Shown in pieces: positions 24,288 to 32,350 of a stretch of DNA of 64,000 bases. The position numbers and the translations under genes are program-made. The number at the start of each line of letters is the position of its first letter. The first letter of the stretch is position 1. The notes beneath the pieces are model-generated. The model saw only the letters and a program-made list of their open reading frames with translations, made no database searches and was not told the DNA's origin. Origin of the DNA: Rhodosalinus sediminis (GTDB lineage: Bacteria; Pseudomonadota; Alphaproteobacteria; Rhodobacterales; Rhodobacteraceae); assembly GCF_003385555.1 (NCBI RefSeq), contig NZ_QOHR01000007.1, positions 1 through 64,000 on the forward strand, in the 5' to 3' direction.

Positions 24288-25154
24288 TCAGCGCTCCCGC
24301 GTCATCGCGCTTTCGTGCCACTTGCGCAGCATCAGGTGGCTGAGGAGCGACAGCGCCGCGAAGATCAGGACGCCGGTCGCGGCGATCAGGATCAGCGCGG
24401 CGAACATGCGGGGGATGTTCAGCCGGTAGCCCGCCTCGAGGATGCGGAAGGCGAGGCCCGAGCCGATTCCGCCGGTGCCGGCGACGTATTCCGCGACCAC
24501 CGCGCCGATCAGGCTCAATCCCCCGGCGATGCGCAGCCCGCCGAGGAAGTAGGGCAGCGCCGAGGGCAACTGCAGGAAGCGCAGCCGCTGCCAGCGCGTC
24601 GCGCCGTAGATGCGGAAGAGGTCGCGCAGGTTGTGATCGGCCGAGTTGAGGCCCAGCGTCGTGTTCGACAGCACCGGGAAGAAGGCCACCAGCCACGCGC
24701 AGATCAGGAGCCCCGCGATGCGGCTGTCCACGTAGATGAAGATCAGCGGCGCGATGGCGACCACCGGCGTGACCTGCAAGATCACCGCGTAGGGATAGAA
24801 GGACATCTCCATCCAGCGGCTCTGCGTGAAGAGCACCGCGAGGCCCACGCCGCCCAGCACCGCGACGAGGAGCGCGAGCAGCGTGATCTGGAGCGTCACC
24901 AGAAGCGCGTCGAAGAGGATCGCCCAGTCCTCGATCAGCGTCCGGAAAACGAGCCCGGGGCCCGGCAGCGTGTAGTGCGGGATATCGTTCCAGACCACGA
25001 TCCGGTCCCAGGCGAGCAGCGCCAGGGCCATGACCAGCACGGGCAGCACCCATTTGCCCACCCGCTCCAGCCGTCGCGCGCGGCGGCGCGCGCGCTCGTC
25101 GGCGTCGATCGTCGGGGGGGAGGCGGCGCTTTCGTCGCGTTCGGCGAGGGTCAT
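24288..25154 (-). CDS. ABC transporter permease (SsuC/ThiX type)
   Basis: The product is 288 residues with a cytosolic charged N-terminus (about 40 residues) and six membrane helices. The family EAA-like loop is GATRWQRLRFLQLPSALPYFLGGLRIA near residue 200, the contact with the ATPase. It belongs to the BPD inner-membrane family used for nitrate, sulfonate, taurine and thiamine-precursor import. Its ATG overlaps the ATPase stop (ATGA) and its stop abuts codA, so transporter and enzymes are one operon. Confidence 0.9.
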   Translation of the reverse strand: MTLAERDESAASPPTIDADERARRRARRLERVGKWVLPVLVMALALLAWDRIVVWNDIPHYTLPGPGLVFRTLIEDWAILFDALLVTLQITLLALLVAVLGGVGLAVLFTQSRWMEMSFYPYAVILQVTPVVAIAPLIFIYVDSRIAGLLICAWLVAFFPVLSNTTLGLNSADHNLRDLFRIYGATRWQRLRFLQLPSALPYFLGGLRIAGGLSLIGAVVAEYVAGTGGIGSGLAFRILEAGYRLNIPRMFAALILIAATGVLIFAALSLLSHLMLRKWHESAMTRER

Positions 25155-25963
25155 GCAGCGTCTCCCATCGCGGCGTGCAGGGCGTCCGAGGCGTCACGGC
25201 AGTAGGCGGCGTATTCGGCCGAGGTGCGGAAGGCGTCGGTGCGCGGATAGGGCGCGTCCACCGCGAGCTCGCGGATCACGCGCCCCGGCCGCGCCGCCAT
25301 CACCACGATCCGGTCCGAGAGAAAGACGCTCTCGAAGACCGAATGGGTGACGAAGACCACCGTGCAGCCGATCTTGTCCCGAAGCGCGAGCAGGTCGTCG
25401 TTGAGACGGAAGCGCGTGATCTCGTCGAGCGCGGCGAAGGGCTCGTCCATCAGCACGAGCCGCGGCCGGGTCACCAGCGCCCGCGCGATGGAGACCCGCA
25501 TCTTCATGCCGCCCGACAACTCGCGCGGATAGGCGGTCTGGAACTTCTCCAGCCCGACGAGGCGCAGCGCCTCGAGCACCTCGTCCTTGACGGCGGCGTA
25601 GCTTTTCCCGCGCAGGCGCAGCGGCAGCCAGATGTTCTGCGCCACGGTCGCCCAGGGCATCAGCGTCGGCTCCTGGAAGACGACGCCGAGGTCGCCCTCC
25701 TCCTGCCCGCCGTCCCAGGCGATGCGCCCGCGCGAGGGATGCGAGAGCCCGGCGAGCAGGCGCAGCGCCGTGGACTTGCCGCAGCCCGACGGCCCGAGCA
25801 GCGAGATGAAGTCGCCCTCGCGCACGTCGAGGGACATGCCCTTCAGCGCGACGACGTCGCCGTTGAAGACCTTGTCCACGCCCTGCATGCGCAGGAGCGG
25901 GGGGCGCGCGGCGGCGGCCCCGGACGGGGCGGGCGCGGCCTGTCTGGCTGGCTCGGACGGCAC
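25151..25963 (-). CDS. ABC transporter ATPase (SsuB/ThiZ type)
   Basis: The product is 270 residues with Walker A GPSGCGKST, Q-loop FQEPTLMPW, signature LSGGMKMRVSIARAL and Walker B LVLMDEPFAALDE. The start is a GTG at 25963, with GGAGG seven bases upstream and no closer ATG. It powers the importer formed with the permease at 24288 and the binding protein at 26013. The 49-base gap to the binding-protein gene is the only notable spacer in the operon. Confidence 0.92.
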   Translation of the reverse strand: MPSEPARQAAPAPSGAAAARPPLLRMQGVDKVFNGDVVALKGMSLDVREGDFISLLGPSGCGKSTALRLLAGLSHPSRGRIAWDGGQEEGDLGVVFQEPTLMPWATVAQNIWLPLRLRGKSYAAVKDEVLEALRLVGLEKFQTAYPRELSGGMKMRVSIARALVTRPRLVLMDEPFAALDEITRFRLNDDLLALRDKIGCTVVFVTHSVFESVFLSDRIVVMAARPGRVIRELAVDAPYPRTDAFRTSAEYAAYCRDASDALHAAMGDAA

Positions 25964-26012
25964 GATAGTCCTCCGGTCGGGCCGGGGCGGCGCGCCGCCC
26001 CGGCGCAGGGTC

Positions 26013-27014
26013 TCAGTTCGAGGGCTTGAGCTCCATGCCCACGCCCCGGTTGACGAACTCGGTGGTGTAGGCCGCCTCGATGTCGAGGCCCGCCTCGATC
26101 ACGCCGGCCTCCACCATCTTGTCGTAGAAGTCCGCGATCATCGCCGGGTCCATCGCCATGATCCCGTCCTCGAGCGCCTGCCCGCTGTCCACGATGCCCC
26201 ATTCCTTCATCTTGGCGCGGGCGTAGGCGAGCTTGTCCGGCGTCATGTCCGGGTTGTCGGCGAGGATCAGCTCGTTCGCCGCGGAGGGATCGCCGTACAG
26301 GTAGGTGTACCAGCCCTTCGCCGAGCCCTCGACGAAGCATTCGACCACCTCGGGCCGCTCCTCGATCGTGTCGGCCATGGTCTCGATCGTGGTGGCGTAG
26401 CTCGTGAAGCCCGCGTCCGCGATCAGGAAGACCTCCGGCTCGATGCCGGCTTCCTTCTCGACCATGTAGGGCTCGGAGGAGAGATAGCCCTGCATCCCCT
26501 TGGTCTCGTCCGCGATGAAGGGCGCGGGGTTGAAGGTGTAGGGCTCGCGCTGCTCGGAGGTGAAGCCGTATTCCGAGATCATCCACTGGTAGTAGCTGGT
26601 GAAGCCGTTGTCGCCGATGAGCAGCGTCAGGTCCTTCAGGTCCTCGAAGGTCTCGGCCTTGCCCGGATGCGCGAGGATGACCTGCGGGTGCTTCTGGAAG
26701 GTGGCGCCGACGACCGTGACGGGGATGTCCTGCGCGACCGCGTTGAAGGCCTGCAGCATGTCGCCGCCCATGTGGAAATCCATCTTGCCGGCGAGCATCA
26801 GCGCGCGGTTGTTCACCTGCGGGCCGCCCGGCATGATCTCGACGTCGAGCCCGCAGGCCTCGTAGGTGCCGTCGGCCACCGACTGGTAGAAGCCGCCGTG
26901 CTCGGCCTGCGCGAGCCAGTTGGTGCCGAAGACGACCGTCTCGCTTTCCGCGCCGGCCGCGCCCGCGGCGAGCGCGAGCGCCGCGGCGCCGGCTGCTGTT
27001 CGCGTCAGTTCCAT
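26013..27014 (-). CDS. NMT1/THI5-type substrate-binding protein
   Basis: The product is 333 residues with a Sec signal (MELTRTAAGAAALALAAGAA, cleaved near AGA-E). The mature protein begins with VVFGTNWLAQAEHGGFYQSV and contains GLDVEIMPGGPQVN and KMDFHMGGDMLQAF, the NMT1/THI5-like pattern shared by binding proteins for thiamine pyrimidine precursors, riboflavin and other aromatic N-heterocycles. It is first in an operon with ATPase, permease, cytosine-deaminase-like enzyme and FAD oxidase. GAGGAGG precedes the ATG. No thiamine riboswitch motif is seen upstream, which speaks against a thiamine-salvage role. Confidence 0.9.
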   Translation of the reverse strand: MELTRTAAGAAALALAAGAAGAESETVVFGTNWLAQAEHGGFYQSVADGTYEACGLDVEIMPGGPQVNNRALMLAGKMDFHMGGDMLQAFNAVAQDIPVTVVGATFQKHPQVILAHPGKAETFEDLKDLTLLIGDNGFTSYYQWMISEYGFTSEQREPYTFNPAPFIADETKGMQGYLSSEPYMVEKEAGIEPEVFLIADAGFTSYATTIETMADTIEERPEVVECFVEGSAKGWYTYLYGDPSAANELILADNPDMTPDKLAYARAKMKEWGIVDSGQALEDGIMAMDPAMIADFYDKMVEAGVIEAGLDIEAAYTTEFVNRGVGMELKPSN

Positions 27015-27069
27015 CGCGCCCTCCTCTGTTGGACGACCCCACCGTCACGAGCGCGCCGGGGTCACGAAA

Positions 27070-27100
27070 GGGCGCGCCCCACGCCGCGGGGGGCGCGCCC
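27070..27100. repeat. Inverted repeat in the divergent transporter/RidA intergenic region
   Basis: Perfect 11-bp arms, GGGCGCGCCCC and GGGGCGCGCCC, are separated by nine bases, 56 bases upstream of the binding-protein gene. It could form a hairpin in its leader RNA or be an operator. No known riboswitch fold is recognised. Confidence 0.45.
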
Positions 27101-27220
27101 GGAAGCGACGCCCATCTTTTGTGCGGCGCGCGTCCATTTGCCGCGTTTTTGCGCGACCGGACTTCCCGTTCGGCCGCCGCGCGGTGCAGCGTGCCCCCGA
27201 GACACCACGCGGAGGCCCTC

Positions 27221-27613
27221 ATGCAGACCCTCGATCCCACGGGAATCGCCCCGCCCTTCGCCCGCTACGCGCACGGGGTCGTCGCGGACCCCGGCGCGCG
27301 GGTGATCGCCCTCAGCGGGCAGCTCGGCCTCGCACCGGACGGCACCGTGCCCGAAGGCGCGGAGGCGCAGGCGCGCATCTGTTTCGCCAACCTCGACGCG
27401 ATCCTCGCCGAGGCGGGCGCGACGCGCGGGCACGTCCTGCGGCTGACCGCTTATGTCACCGCGCGCGATCACATGTCCGGCTACATGGCCGCGCGCGACG
27501 CCTGGCTCGCCGATCTGGCGCAGGTGCCGGCCTCGACGCTCCTGATCATCGCCGGCTTCACGCGGCCGGAGTTCGTGGTGGAGGTGGAGGCCCTCGCGGC
27601 GCTGCCGGGATAG
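27221..27613 (+). CDS. RidA/YjgF-family protein
   Basis: The product is 130 residues with the chorismate-mutase-like RidA fold. Recognisable segments are VIALSGQLGLAPDG, ICFANLDAILAEAGATRGHVLRLTAYVT and a C-terminal PEFVVEVEALAALP. The ATG at 27221 is preceded by GGAGG; upstream in-frame codons are not family-like. RidA proteins hydrolyse reactive enamines/imines, and some paralogues (RutC) act in pyrimidine catabolism on aminoacrylate. The gene diverges from the deaminase/FAD-oxidase operon, so it may clear imine products of that pathway. The catalytic Arg of true RidA is not clearly placed, so it may be a non-archetypal subfamily. Confidence 0.82.
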   Translation: MQTLDPTGIAPPFARYAHGVVADPGARVIALSGQLGLAPDGTVPEGAEAQARICFANLDAILAEAGATRGHVLRLTAYVTARDHMSGYMAARDAWLADLAQVPASTLLIIAGFTRPEFVVEVEALAALPG

Positions 27614-27640
27614 GCCGGGCGCCCCGCGGGCGGCCCCGGG

Positions 27641-28363
27641 CTACTCCGCACCCAGCGACGCCACCACGGGGAAGTGATCCGAGGCGATGCGCGCGGCCGC
27701 GCTCTGGTGGACATGCGCCGCGCCCCCGAGGCCGGGCGAAAGGATGAAGCGATCGAGCGCGAAGCGCGGCATCCGCGTGTGGAAGCTGAGCCCCGCGCCG
27801 AGGATGCGCGCGCCCTCGGCGAAGGGGGCGAGGGTGCCCACCTCGCGCGGCTCGTTCAGGTCGCCCGCGATCACCCAGCGCGTCGCGCCCTCGGCCCGGA
27901 TCGCCTCCACCAGACGGGCGACCGCCACCCGGCGGAAGGTCGCCACCAGCGGCAGGTGACAGCCCACGAGGAAGAGCTCCCCGTCCGGCAGCCCGAGCCG
28001 GGCGAGCACCGCGCCGCGCGGCTCGAGCCCCGGCAGGTCGATCGCGTCCAGATCCAGCAGCGCGACATGCGGCGCGAGCGCGATGGTGTTGCCGTGAAAG
28101 CCCGTCCGCCCCAGCCCGACGCTCGGATCGAGCAGTCGCAGGCCCGCGTGCGCCTCCATCGAGGCCTGCGAGAGGACGGCGCGGCGGGGCGGCACGCGGG
28201 TGTCCACCTCCTGCAGCACGGCGACGTCCGGCGCGATCTCGGCCAGCACCTCGACGATGCGCGCCGGGTCGCGGCGCCGGTCGAGGCCGACGGCCTTGCG
28301 GATGTTGTAGCTGGCGAGGCGGAAACGGGCGGGCCGCTCCGGCAGGGCGGGGGTCATGGACAT
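27641..28363 (-). CDS. Endonuclease/exonuclease/phosphatase family protein
   Basis: The product is 240 residues. The Mg-dependent EEP fold is evident from RLASYNIRKAVG at the start, VAVLQEVDTR (catalytic Glu), VIAGDLNEPR (Asp-x-Asn) and ASDHFPVVASL (Asp-His) at the end. Members cleave phosphodiester or phosphoester bonds in DNA, RNA, lipids or inositides, so the substrate is not predictable. The gene diverges from the PhoD-like phosphatase gene, separated by about 50 bases. An alternative start at 28357 (second Met) is equally plausible. Confidence 0.85.
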   Translation of the reverse strand: MSMTPALPERPARFRLASYNIRKAVGLDRRRDPARIVEVLAEIAPDVAVLQEVDTRVPPRRAVLSQASMEAHAGLRLLDPSVGLGRTGFHGNTIALAPHVALLDLDAIDLPGLEPRGAVLARLGLPDGELFLVGCHLPLVATFRRVAVARLVEAIRAEGATRWVIAGDLNEPREVGTLAPFAEGARILGAGLSFHTRMPRFALDRFILSPGLGGAAHVHQSAAARIASDHFPVVASLGAE

Positions 28364-28416
28364 GCCCCAGAGGCTATAACAGGCACACCGTCCCGCAGGC
28401 CAGCGCCGGAAAGACG

Positions 28417-29895
28417 TTGCAATCGGCGCGTGTCTGGCCTTTGTCCGGACGGGTGCGCGATACGACGGACATCCCGGAGGCGCCGGACCGGATCGGCCCC
28501 GTGCTCGTGCTGCGGCGCGTCGCCGGCGGGCGGGCAGAGCTCGCGGCGCTGGTGCTGCGGCCCGAGGGCGAGACGCCCGGGCCGATCACGGCGGAGGGCG
28601 CGACCGTCGCGCCGCGCCGGCGCGCCGCCTGCGACGGGGTGGCGGCCTATCGCTACGACCTCTCGCTGCCGGTGGACAGCGCGACCGGCTACCGCTTCGA
28701 GGGGCGCGATTACCCGGTCTCCACGGATGTGTCGGGCGAGATGCGGATCGCCTTCGTCTCCTGCAACGGGGAGGAGCACGGCGACCTTTCCCGCGCCCCG
28801 GCCGAACGCGACGCGATGTGGGCGCGCCTCGGCGCGCGCCACCGGGCGGCGCCCTTCAGCCTGCTCCTGCACGGGGGCGATCAGCTCTACGCCGACGAGG
28901 TGACCGGGGCGCATCCCGCCACCCGGGACTGGCCGCGCGCGGCGCGGCGCGCGCTGGCGCCGGAGACCCTCGCGGAGGCGGCCGATGCGCTGCGGCGCGC
29001 CTACTGGGCGCGCTACCGCGATGCGCTGGCGCGGCCGGACGTCGCGTGGCTCGCCGCGCGGGTGCCCTCGCTCGCCATCTGGGACGACCACGACATCTGC
29101 GACGGCTGGGGCTCGCTCCTGCACGGGGAGGAGCGCACGCCGCTCGGCCGGGCGCTCTTCGCCGCCGCGCGCGAGGCTTATCTGCTGTTCCAGCACGCCA
29201 CGGTCGCGGGCGACCTGCCGCCGGGCCGCCTCGATCCCACGGGCGCGCAACTCGGCTGGCGGGTGGATCTGCCCGGGCTCACGCTGATCGCGCCGGACCT
29301 GCGCAGCGAGCGCACGCGCCGCCGCATCATGTCGCCGGAGGCGCGCGGCGCGCTGCGCGCCTCGCTCGCCGCGGGCGCGGCGGAGCGGGTGCTCCTGATC
29401 TCCAGCGTGCCGCTTCTGGGCCCCCGGCTCTCGCTCGTGGAGCGGGCGATGCGGCTGACGCCGTGGATGGAGAAATACGAGGACGACCTGCGCGACCAGT
29501 GGCAGAGCTACGCCCACCGCGCCGAGTGGCGGCGGATGCTGCGCGCCTTGGCCCGGCTGCACGAGGCGGGCCACGCCGTCACGGTGCTTTCGGGCGAGAT
29601 CCACCTCGCGACGCGGGCCGAGATGGCGACCGCGGCGGGGCCGCTCCATCAGCTGGTGGCCTCCGGCGTCGCGCATCGCGCGCCGCCCCGGGCCTATGCC
29701 GACGTGCTCGGCACGCTGGCCCGCTTCGGCGAGACGCCCGTGCCCGGCCACCCGATCCGCCTGGGCCCGCTGCCGGGCGCGCGGCGGATCTACACCGCGG
29801 AGCGCAACGTCCTGATCCTGCGCAGGGCCAGCGGCGCATGGCGCGCCGCCTGGGACCTCGAGGCGAGCGGGGAGACCCCGGAGCTCACCCTCTGA
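28417..29895 (+). CDS. PhoD-like metallophosphatase
   Basis: The product is up to 492 residues. The catalytic domain shows FVSCNGEE, LLHGGDQLYADE (metal-binding Asp), AIWDDHDICDGW (the Asp-Asp-His-Asp motif of PhoD) and VLSGEIHLATR near the C-terminus. No signal peptide is evident, unlike secreted PhoD, so it may be cytosolic. The start is uncertain: TTG 28417 has a GGAAAG five bases upstream, while GTG 28453 is an alternative. The enzyme family hydrolyses phosphomonoesters and phosphodiesters. The neighbouring EEP-family hydrolase, on the other strand, also acts on phosphoesters. Confidence 0.82.
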   Translation: MQSARVWPLSGRVRDTTDIPEAPDRIGPVLVLRRVAGGRAELAALVLRPEGETPGPITAEGATVAPRRRAACDGVAAYRYDLSLPVDSATGYRFEGRDYPVSTDVSGEMRIAFVSCNGEEHGDLSRAPAERDAMWARLGARHRAAPFSLLLHGGDQLYADEVTGAHPATRDWPRAARRALAPETLAEAADALRRAYWARYRDALARPDVAWLAARVPSLAIWDDHDICDGWGSLLHGEERTPLGRALFAAAREAYLLFQHATVAGDLPPGRLDPTGAQLGWRVDLPGLTLIAPDLRSERTRRRIMSPEARGALRASLAAGAAERVLLISSVPLLGPRLSLVERAMRLTPWMEKYEDDLRDQWQSYAHRAEWRRMLRALARLHEAGHAVTVLSGEIHLATRAEMATAAGPLHQLVASGVAHRAPPRAYADVLGTLARFGETPVPGHPIRLGPLPGARRIYTAERNVLILRRASGAWRAAWDLEASGETPELTL

Positions 29896-29903
29896 GCCAA
29901 GGC

Positions 29904-30128
29904 TCAGACGTAGTAGGTGTCGCGGAAGACGTGGTGCACGATCTCCTCGCGGCGGATGCCACGCTCGGCCAGTTCGGCGTCGGTCAGCGACTGCAGGTAG
30001 TCCACCTGCCGCAGCCGGCGGTCCGAGGCCGCGACCGTGGTGAAGAATTCTCCGATCGCGGCGAAGAGGGCAGAAAGCCCGCGGCGCGGCGCGGCGGAAG
30101 CATTGGAATGTGCGGCGATGTCAGCCAT
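29904..30128 (-). CDS. DUF1127-family small protein
   Basis: The product is 74 residues. Its C-terminal half, with RLRQVDYLQSLTDAELAERGIRREEI, is the DUF1127 signature. In Rhodobacter and other alphaproteobacteria such arginine-rich small proteins influence sRNA stability and stress or phosphate responses. It starts with MADIAAHSNAS and is monocistronic, converging on the PhoD-like gene with an eight-base gap. GGAGTTTCC lies a little upstream of its ATG as a possible ribosome-binding site. Confidence 0.88.
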   Translation of the reverse strand: MADIAAHSNASAAPRRGLSALFAAIGEFFTTVAASDRRLRQVDYLQSLTDAELAERGIRREEIVHHVFRDTYYV

Positions 30129-30279
30129 TGTCGGAAACTCCGTCAGGGTTGTGACCGTTTCCTCCCTTGGCCCATGACATAGAGCCCCCCCGCCCGCAGA
30201 ACCACAGGCGGTGCCGCATACCCGGCCCGCATCCGGTGCAGGGCTCGCCGCTCAGCTCTCGCCCGTCAGCTCTCGCCCA

Positions 30280-30654
30280 TCAGGTCTCGTCGGTGCCGGT
30301 GGCGGGCATCGCCGGCGGCGTGGAGGGCTGGCGCCGCGCCCTCGAGGGCGCCGGCGCGTCGCTGCTCGCCACGAGGCGGGGCTTGGCCGGGGCGGTCGGC
30401 TTCGCCGCCGGTTTCGCGGCCGGTTTGGCGGCCGGCTTGCGCCGCGGCGCGCCCGTGCGCGCGGTCTTTCGCGCCGGCTTCGGTTCGCGCTCGGCCGCGG
30501 CCGCCGGCTGCGCCGCGGCCGCGGCGTGGGCGCTGGCGAACTCCATCATGCTGCGCGCGAAGACGGTGGCGCAGTGCATCTGCATCGCCACGGCGTAGCC
30601 CGAGGCCCGCATCATGGCGAAGCTCAGCGTGAAGGGATCGTTGTACGGTTTCAT
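30280..30654 (-). CDS. Small protein with Lys/Ala/Pro-rich tail, unknown function
   Basis: The product is 124 residues. The first 45 residues (MKPYNDPFTLSFAMMRASGY, then AVAMQMHCATVFARSMMEF) look like a short amphipathic or phasin-like helix. Residues 55-100 are low complexity, with repeated KPAA units like histone-H1-type or DNA/polyphosphate-binding tails. GGAGGC lies before the ATG. A granule-associated or nucleoid-associated role is possible, but I do not recognise the family. It diverges from the preT operon across a 341-base region. Confidence 0.65.
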   Translation of the reverse strand: MKPYNDPFTLSFAMMRASGYAVAMQMHCATVFARSMMEFASAHAAAAAQPAAAAEREPKPARKTARTGAPRRKPAAKPAAKPAAKPTAPAKPRLVASSDAPAPSRARRQPSTPPAMPATGTDET

Positions 30655-30995
30655 GACGCCTCCCGGTCTGGACGCGCTCGGCCCTGTGTGCGGCGGTGCA
30701 GGCGAAGGCGCACGACCGCGGCGGCTGATTCGCGCGTGTGTCGAAAGATACCGCAGCGATGCGTCAGGGCCATGACGGCGCACCGCGGTACACGCGATCT
30801 TTATCGCACGGCGGCCCTCCGCGACCCAAGACCTTCGCCCGTCGGCCCGCCGTGGCCGCGCCAGTTGCCCGAATTTTCCGCACTCATGCCCCGGACGCCC
30901 GGCGCGGGACGCTGCCAATATTTTACCGATTGATAAAAAAAGAGGGCTGTGAGAGCGTTTCCCCAACGACAACGACGCAACAGCGGAGGCCCGGA
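30655..30995. other. Divergent intergenic region before preT
   Basis: Holds the promoter of the pyrimidine operon and of the small Lys-rich protein. An AT-rich island at 30915-30945 contains the RutR-like operator. GGAGG at 30985-30989 is the preT ribosome-binding site. No further gene is recognised; open frames across it are in shadow frames. Confidence 0.5.
30922..30937. promoter_or_regulatory. RutR-like operator before preT-preA
   Basis: The sequence TTTACCGATTGATAAA has the form TTTACC-N4-GATAAA, one base from a perfect inverted repeat. It matches the perfect site at 34771-34786 in 11 of the 12 arm positions. It lies 58 bases before the preT start in an AT-rich patch. The adjacent regulator gene encodes a RutR homologue; E. 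coli RutR recognises TTGACC-type dyads of similar architecture. Confidence 0.65.
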
Positions 30996-32318
30996 ATGAA
31001 ACCGAACGCGCTGGCCGAGGGGGTCCGCCCCGGCCGCCTCGATCCCTCCTCGCTCGCCGAGGGGTTCTGCGACGTCCACCCACCCCTCACCCCGCACGAG
31101 GCCGCGGTGGCCGCGGATCGCTGCTATTTCTGCCACGACGCGCCCTGCATCGCGGCCTGCCCGACCGAGATCGACATCCCGCTCTTCATCCGCCAGATCG
31201 CGACCGGCACGCCCGAGGCGGCGGCGAAGACCATCTTCGAGCAGAACATCCTCGGCGGCATGTGCGCGCGCGTCTGCCCGGTCGAGACGCTCTGCGAGCA
31301 GGCCTGCGTGCGCGAGACCGCCGAGCACGAGCCGGTCGAGATCGGCCGGCTTCAGCGCTACGCCACCGACACGCTGATGGCGGCGGACGTCCACCCCTTC
31401 GAGCGCGCGGCGGCCACGGGCAAGCGTATCGCCGTGGTCGGCGCCGGGCCCGCCGGGCTCGCCTGCGCGCATCGCCTCGCGATGAAAGGCCACGACGTGG
31501 TGATCTACGACGCGCGGGAGAAGCCGGGCGGGCTCAACGAATACGGCATCGCCGCCTACAAGACGGTGGACGGCTTCGCCGAGCGCGAGGTCGCGTGGCT
31601 CCTGCAGATCGGCGGCATCCGGCTGGAGCAGGGGCGCGCGCTCGGCCGCGACGTGACGCTCGAGGAGCTGCGCGCGGATCACGACGCGGTCTTTCTCGGC
31701 ACGGGGCTCGGGGCCGTGAACGCCCTCGGCCTCGACGGGGAGGACCGGGACGGCGTGGAGGACGCCGTGGATTTCATCGCCGAGCTGCGCCAGGCCGAGG
31801 ACCTCGCCGCGCTGCCCATCGGGCGCGACGTGGTGGTGATCGGCGGCGGCATGACGGCCGTGGACGCGGCGGTGCAGGCGAAGCTCCTCGGCGCGCTCAA
31901 CGTGACCATGGTCTATCGCCGCGGGCGCGACCGCATGAACGCGAGCCGCAAGGAACAGGACCACGCCACGACGCGGGGCGTGCGGATCGTCACCAACGCG
32001 GTGCCCGTCGCGGTGCACGGCAACGGCGCGGTGCGCGAGGTGGAGTTCGAGTTCGTCGAGGATGACCTGACGCCGACCGGCGAGCGCTTCCGCCTGACCG
32101 CCGATCAGGTGTTCAAGGCGATCGGCCAGCGCCTCGACGGCGCGGCGCTGCCCGCGACCGAGCGCGGCAAGATCGCCGTGACCGACGCGGGCCGCACCAG
32201 CGTCGACGGCGTCTGGGCCGGCGGCGACTGCGCGGCGGGGGGCGACGACCTGACCGTGACGGCGGTGGCCGAGGGCCGCGACGCCGCCGAGGACATCCAC
32301 GCGGCGCTCACGCGCTGA
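30996..32318 (+). CDS. preT: NAD(P)-dependent dihydropyrimidine dehydrogenase, PreT subunit
   Basis: The product is 440 residues, homologous to the glutamate-synthase small-subunit family. An N-terminal domain with Cys clusters (CYFCHDAPCIAACP and CARVCPVETLCEQAC) holds two iron-sulfur clusters. The FAD-binding motif is IAVVGAGPAGLACAHRLA (about 146-163), and the NAD(P)H-binding motif VVVIGGGMTAVDAA comes later. With PreA it reduces uracil and thymine to the dihydro-forms, the first step of reductive pyrimidine degradation. The ATG at 30996 follows GGAGG; the longer open frame upstream includes the operator and is not coding. Confidence 0.93.
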   Translation: MKPNALAEGVRPGRLDPSSLAEGFCDVHPPLTPHEAAVAADRCYFCHDAPCIAACPTEIDIPLFIRQIATGTPEAAAKTIFEQNILGGMCARVCPVETLCEQACVRETAEHEPVEIGRLQRYATDTLMAADVHPFERAAATGKRIAVVGAGPAGLACAHRLAMKGHDVVIYDAREKPGGLNEYGIAAYKTVDGFAEREVAWLLQIGGIRLEQGRALGRDVTLEELRADHDAVFLGTGLGAVNALGLDGEDRDGVEDAVDFIAELRQAEDLAALPIGRDVVVIGGGMTAVDAAVQAKLLGALNVTMVYRRGRDRMNASRKEQDHATTRGVRIVTNAVPVAVHGNGAVREVEFEFVEDDLTPTGERFRLTADQVFKAIGQRLDGAALPATERGKIAVTDAGRTSVDGVWAGGDCAAGGDDLTVTAVAEGRDAAEDIHAALTR

Positions 32319-32350
32319 CGCGCGCGCCGACCGACAGGGAGACAAGCAGA

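Noticed and set aside
27015-27220. Possible thiamine riboswitch before the NMT1-type transporter
   Set aside because: No CUGAGA core or other TPP-riboswitch motif is visible; only a GC hairpin at 27070-27100.
30738-30995. N-terminal extension of preT across the intergenic region
   Set aside because: Contains the operator and AT-rich promoter, lacks a ribosome-binding site, and the conserved protein starts at 30996 after GGAGG.
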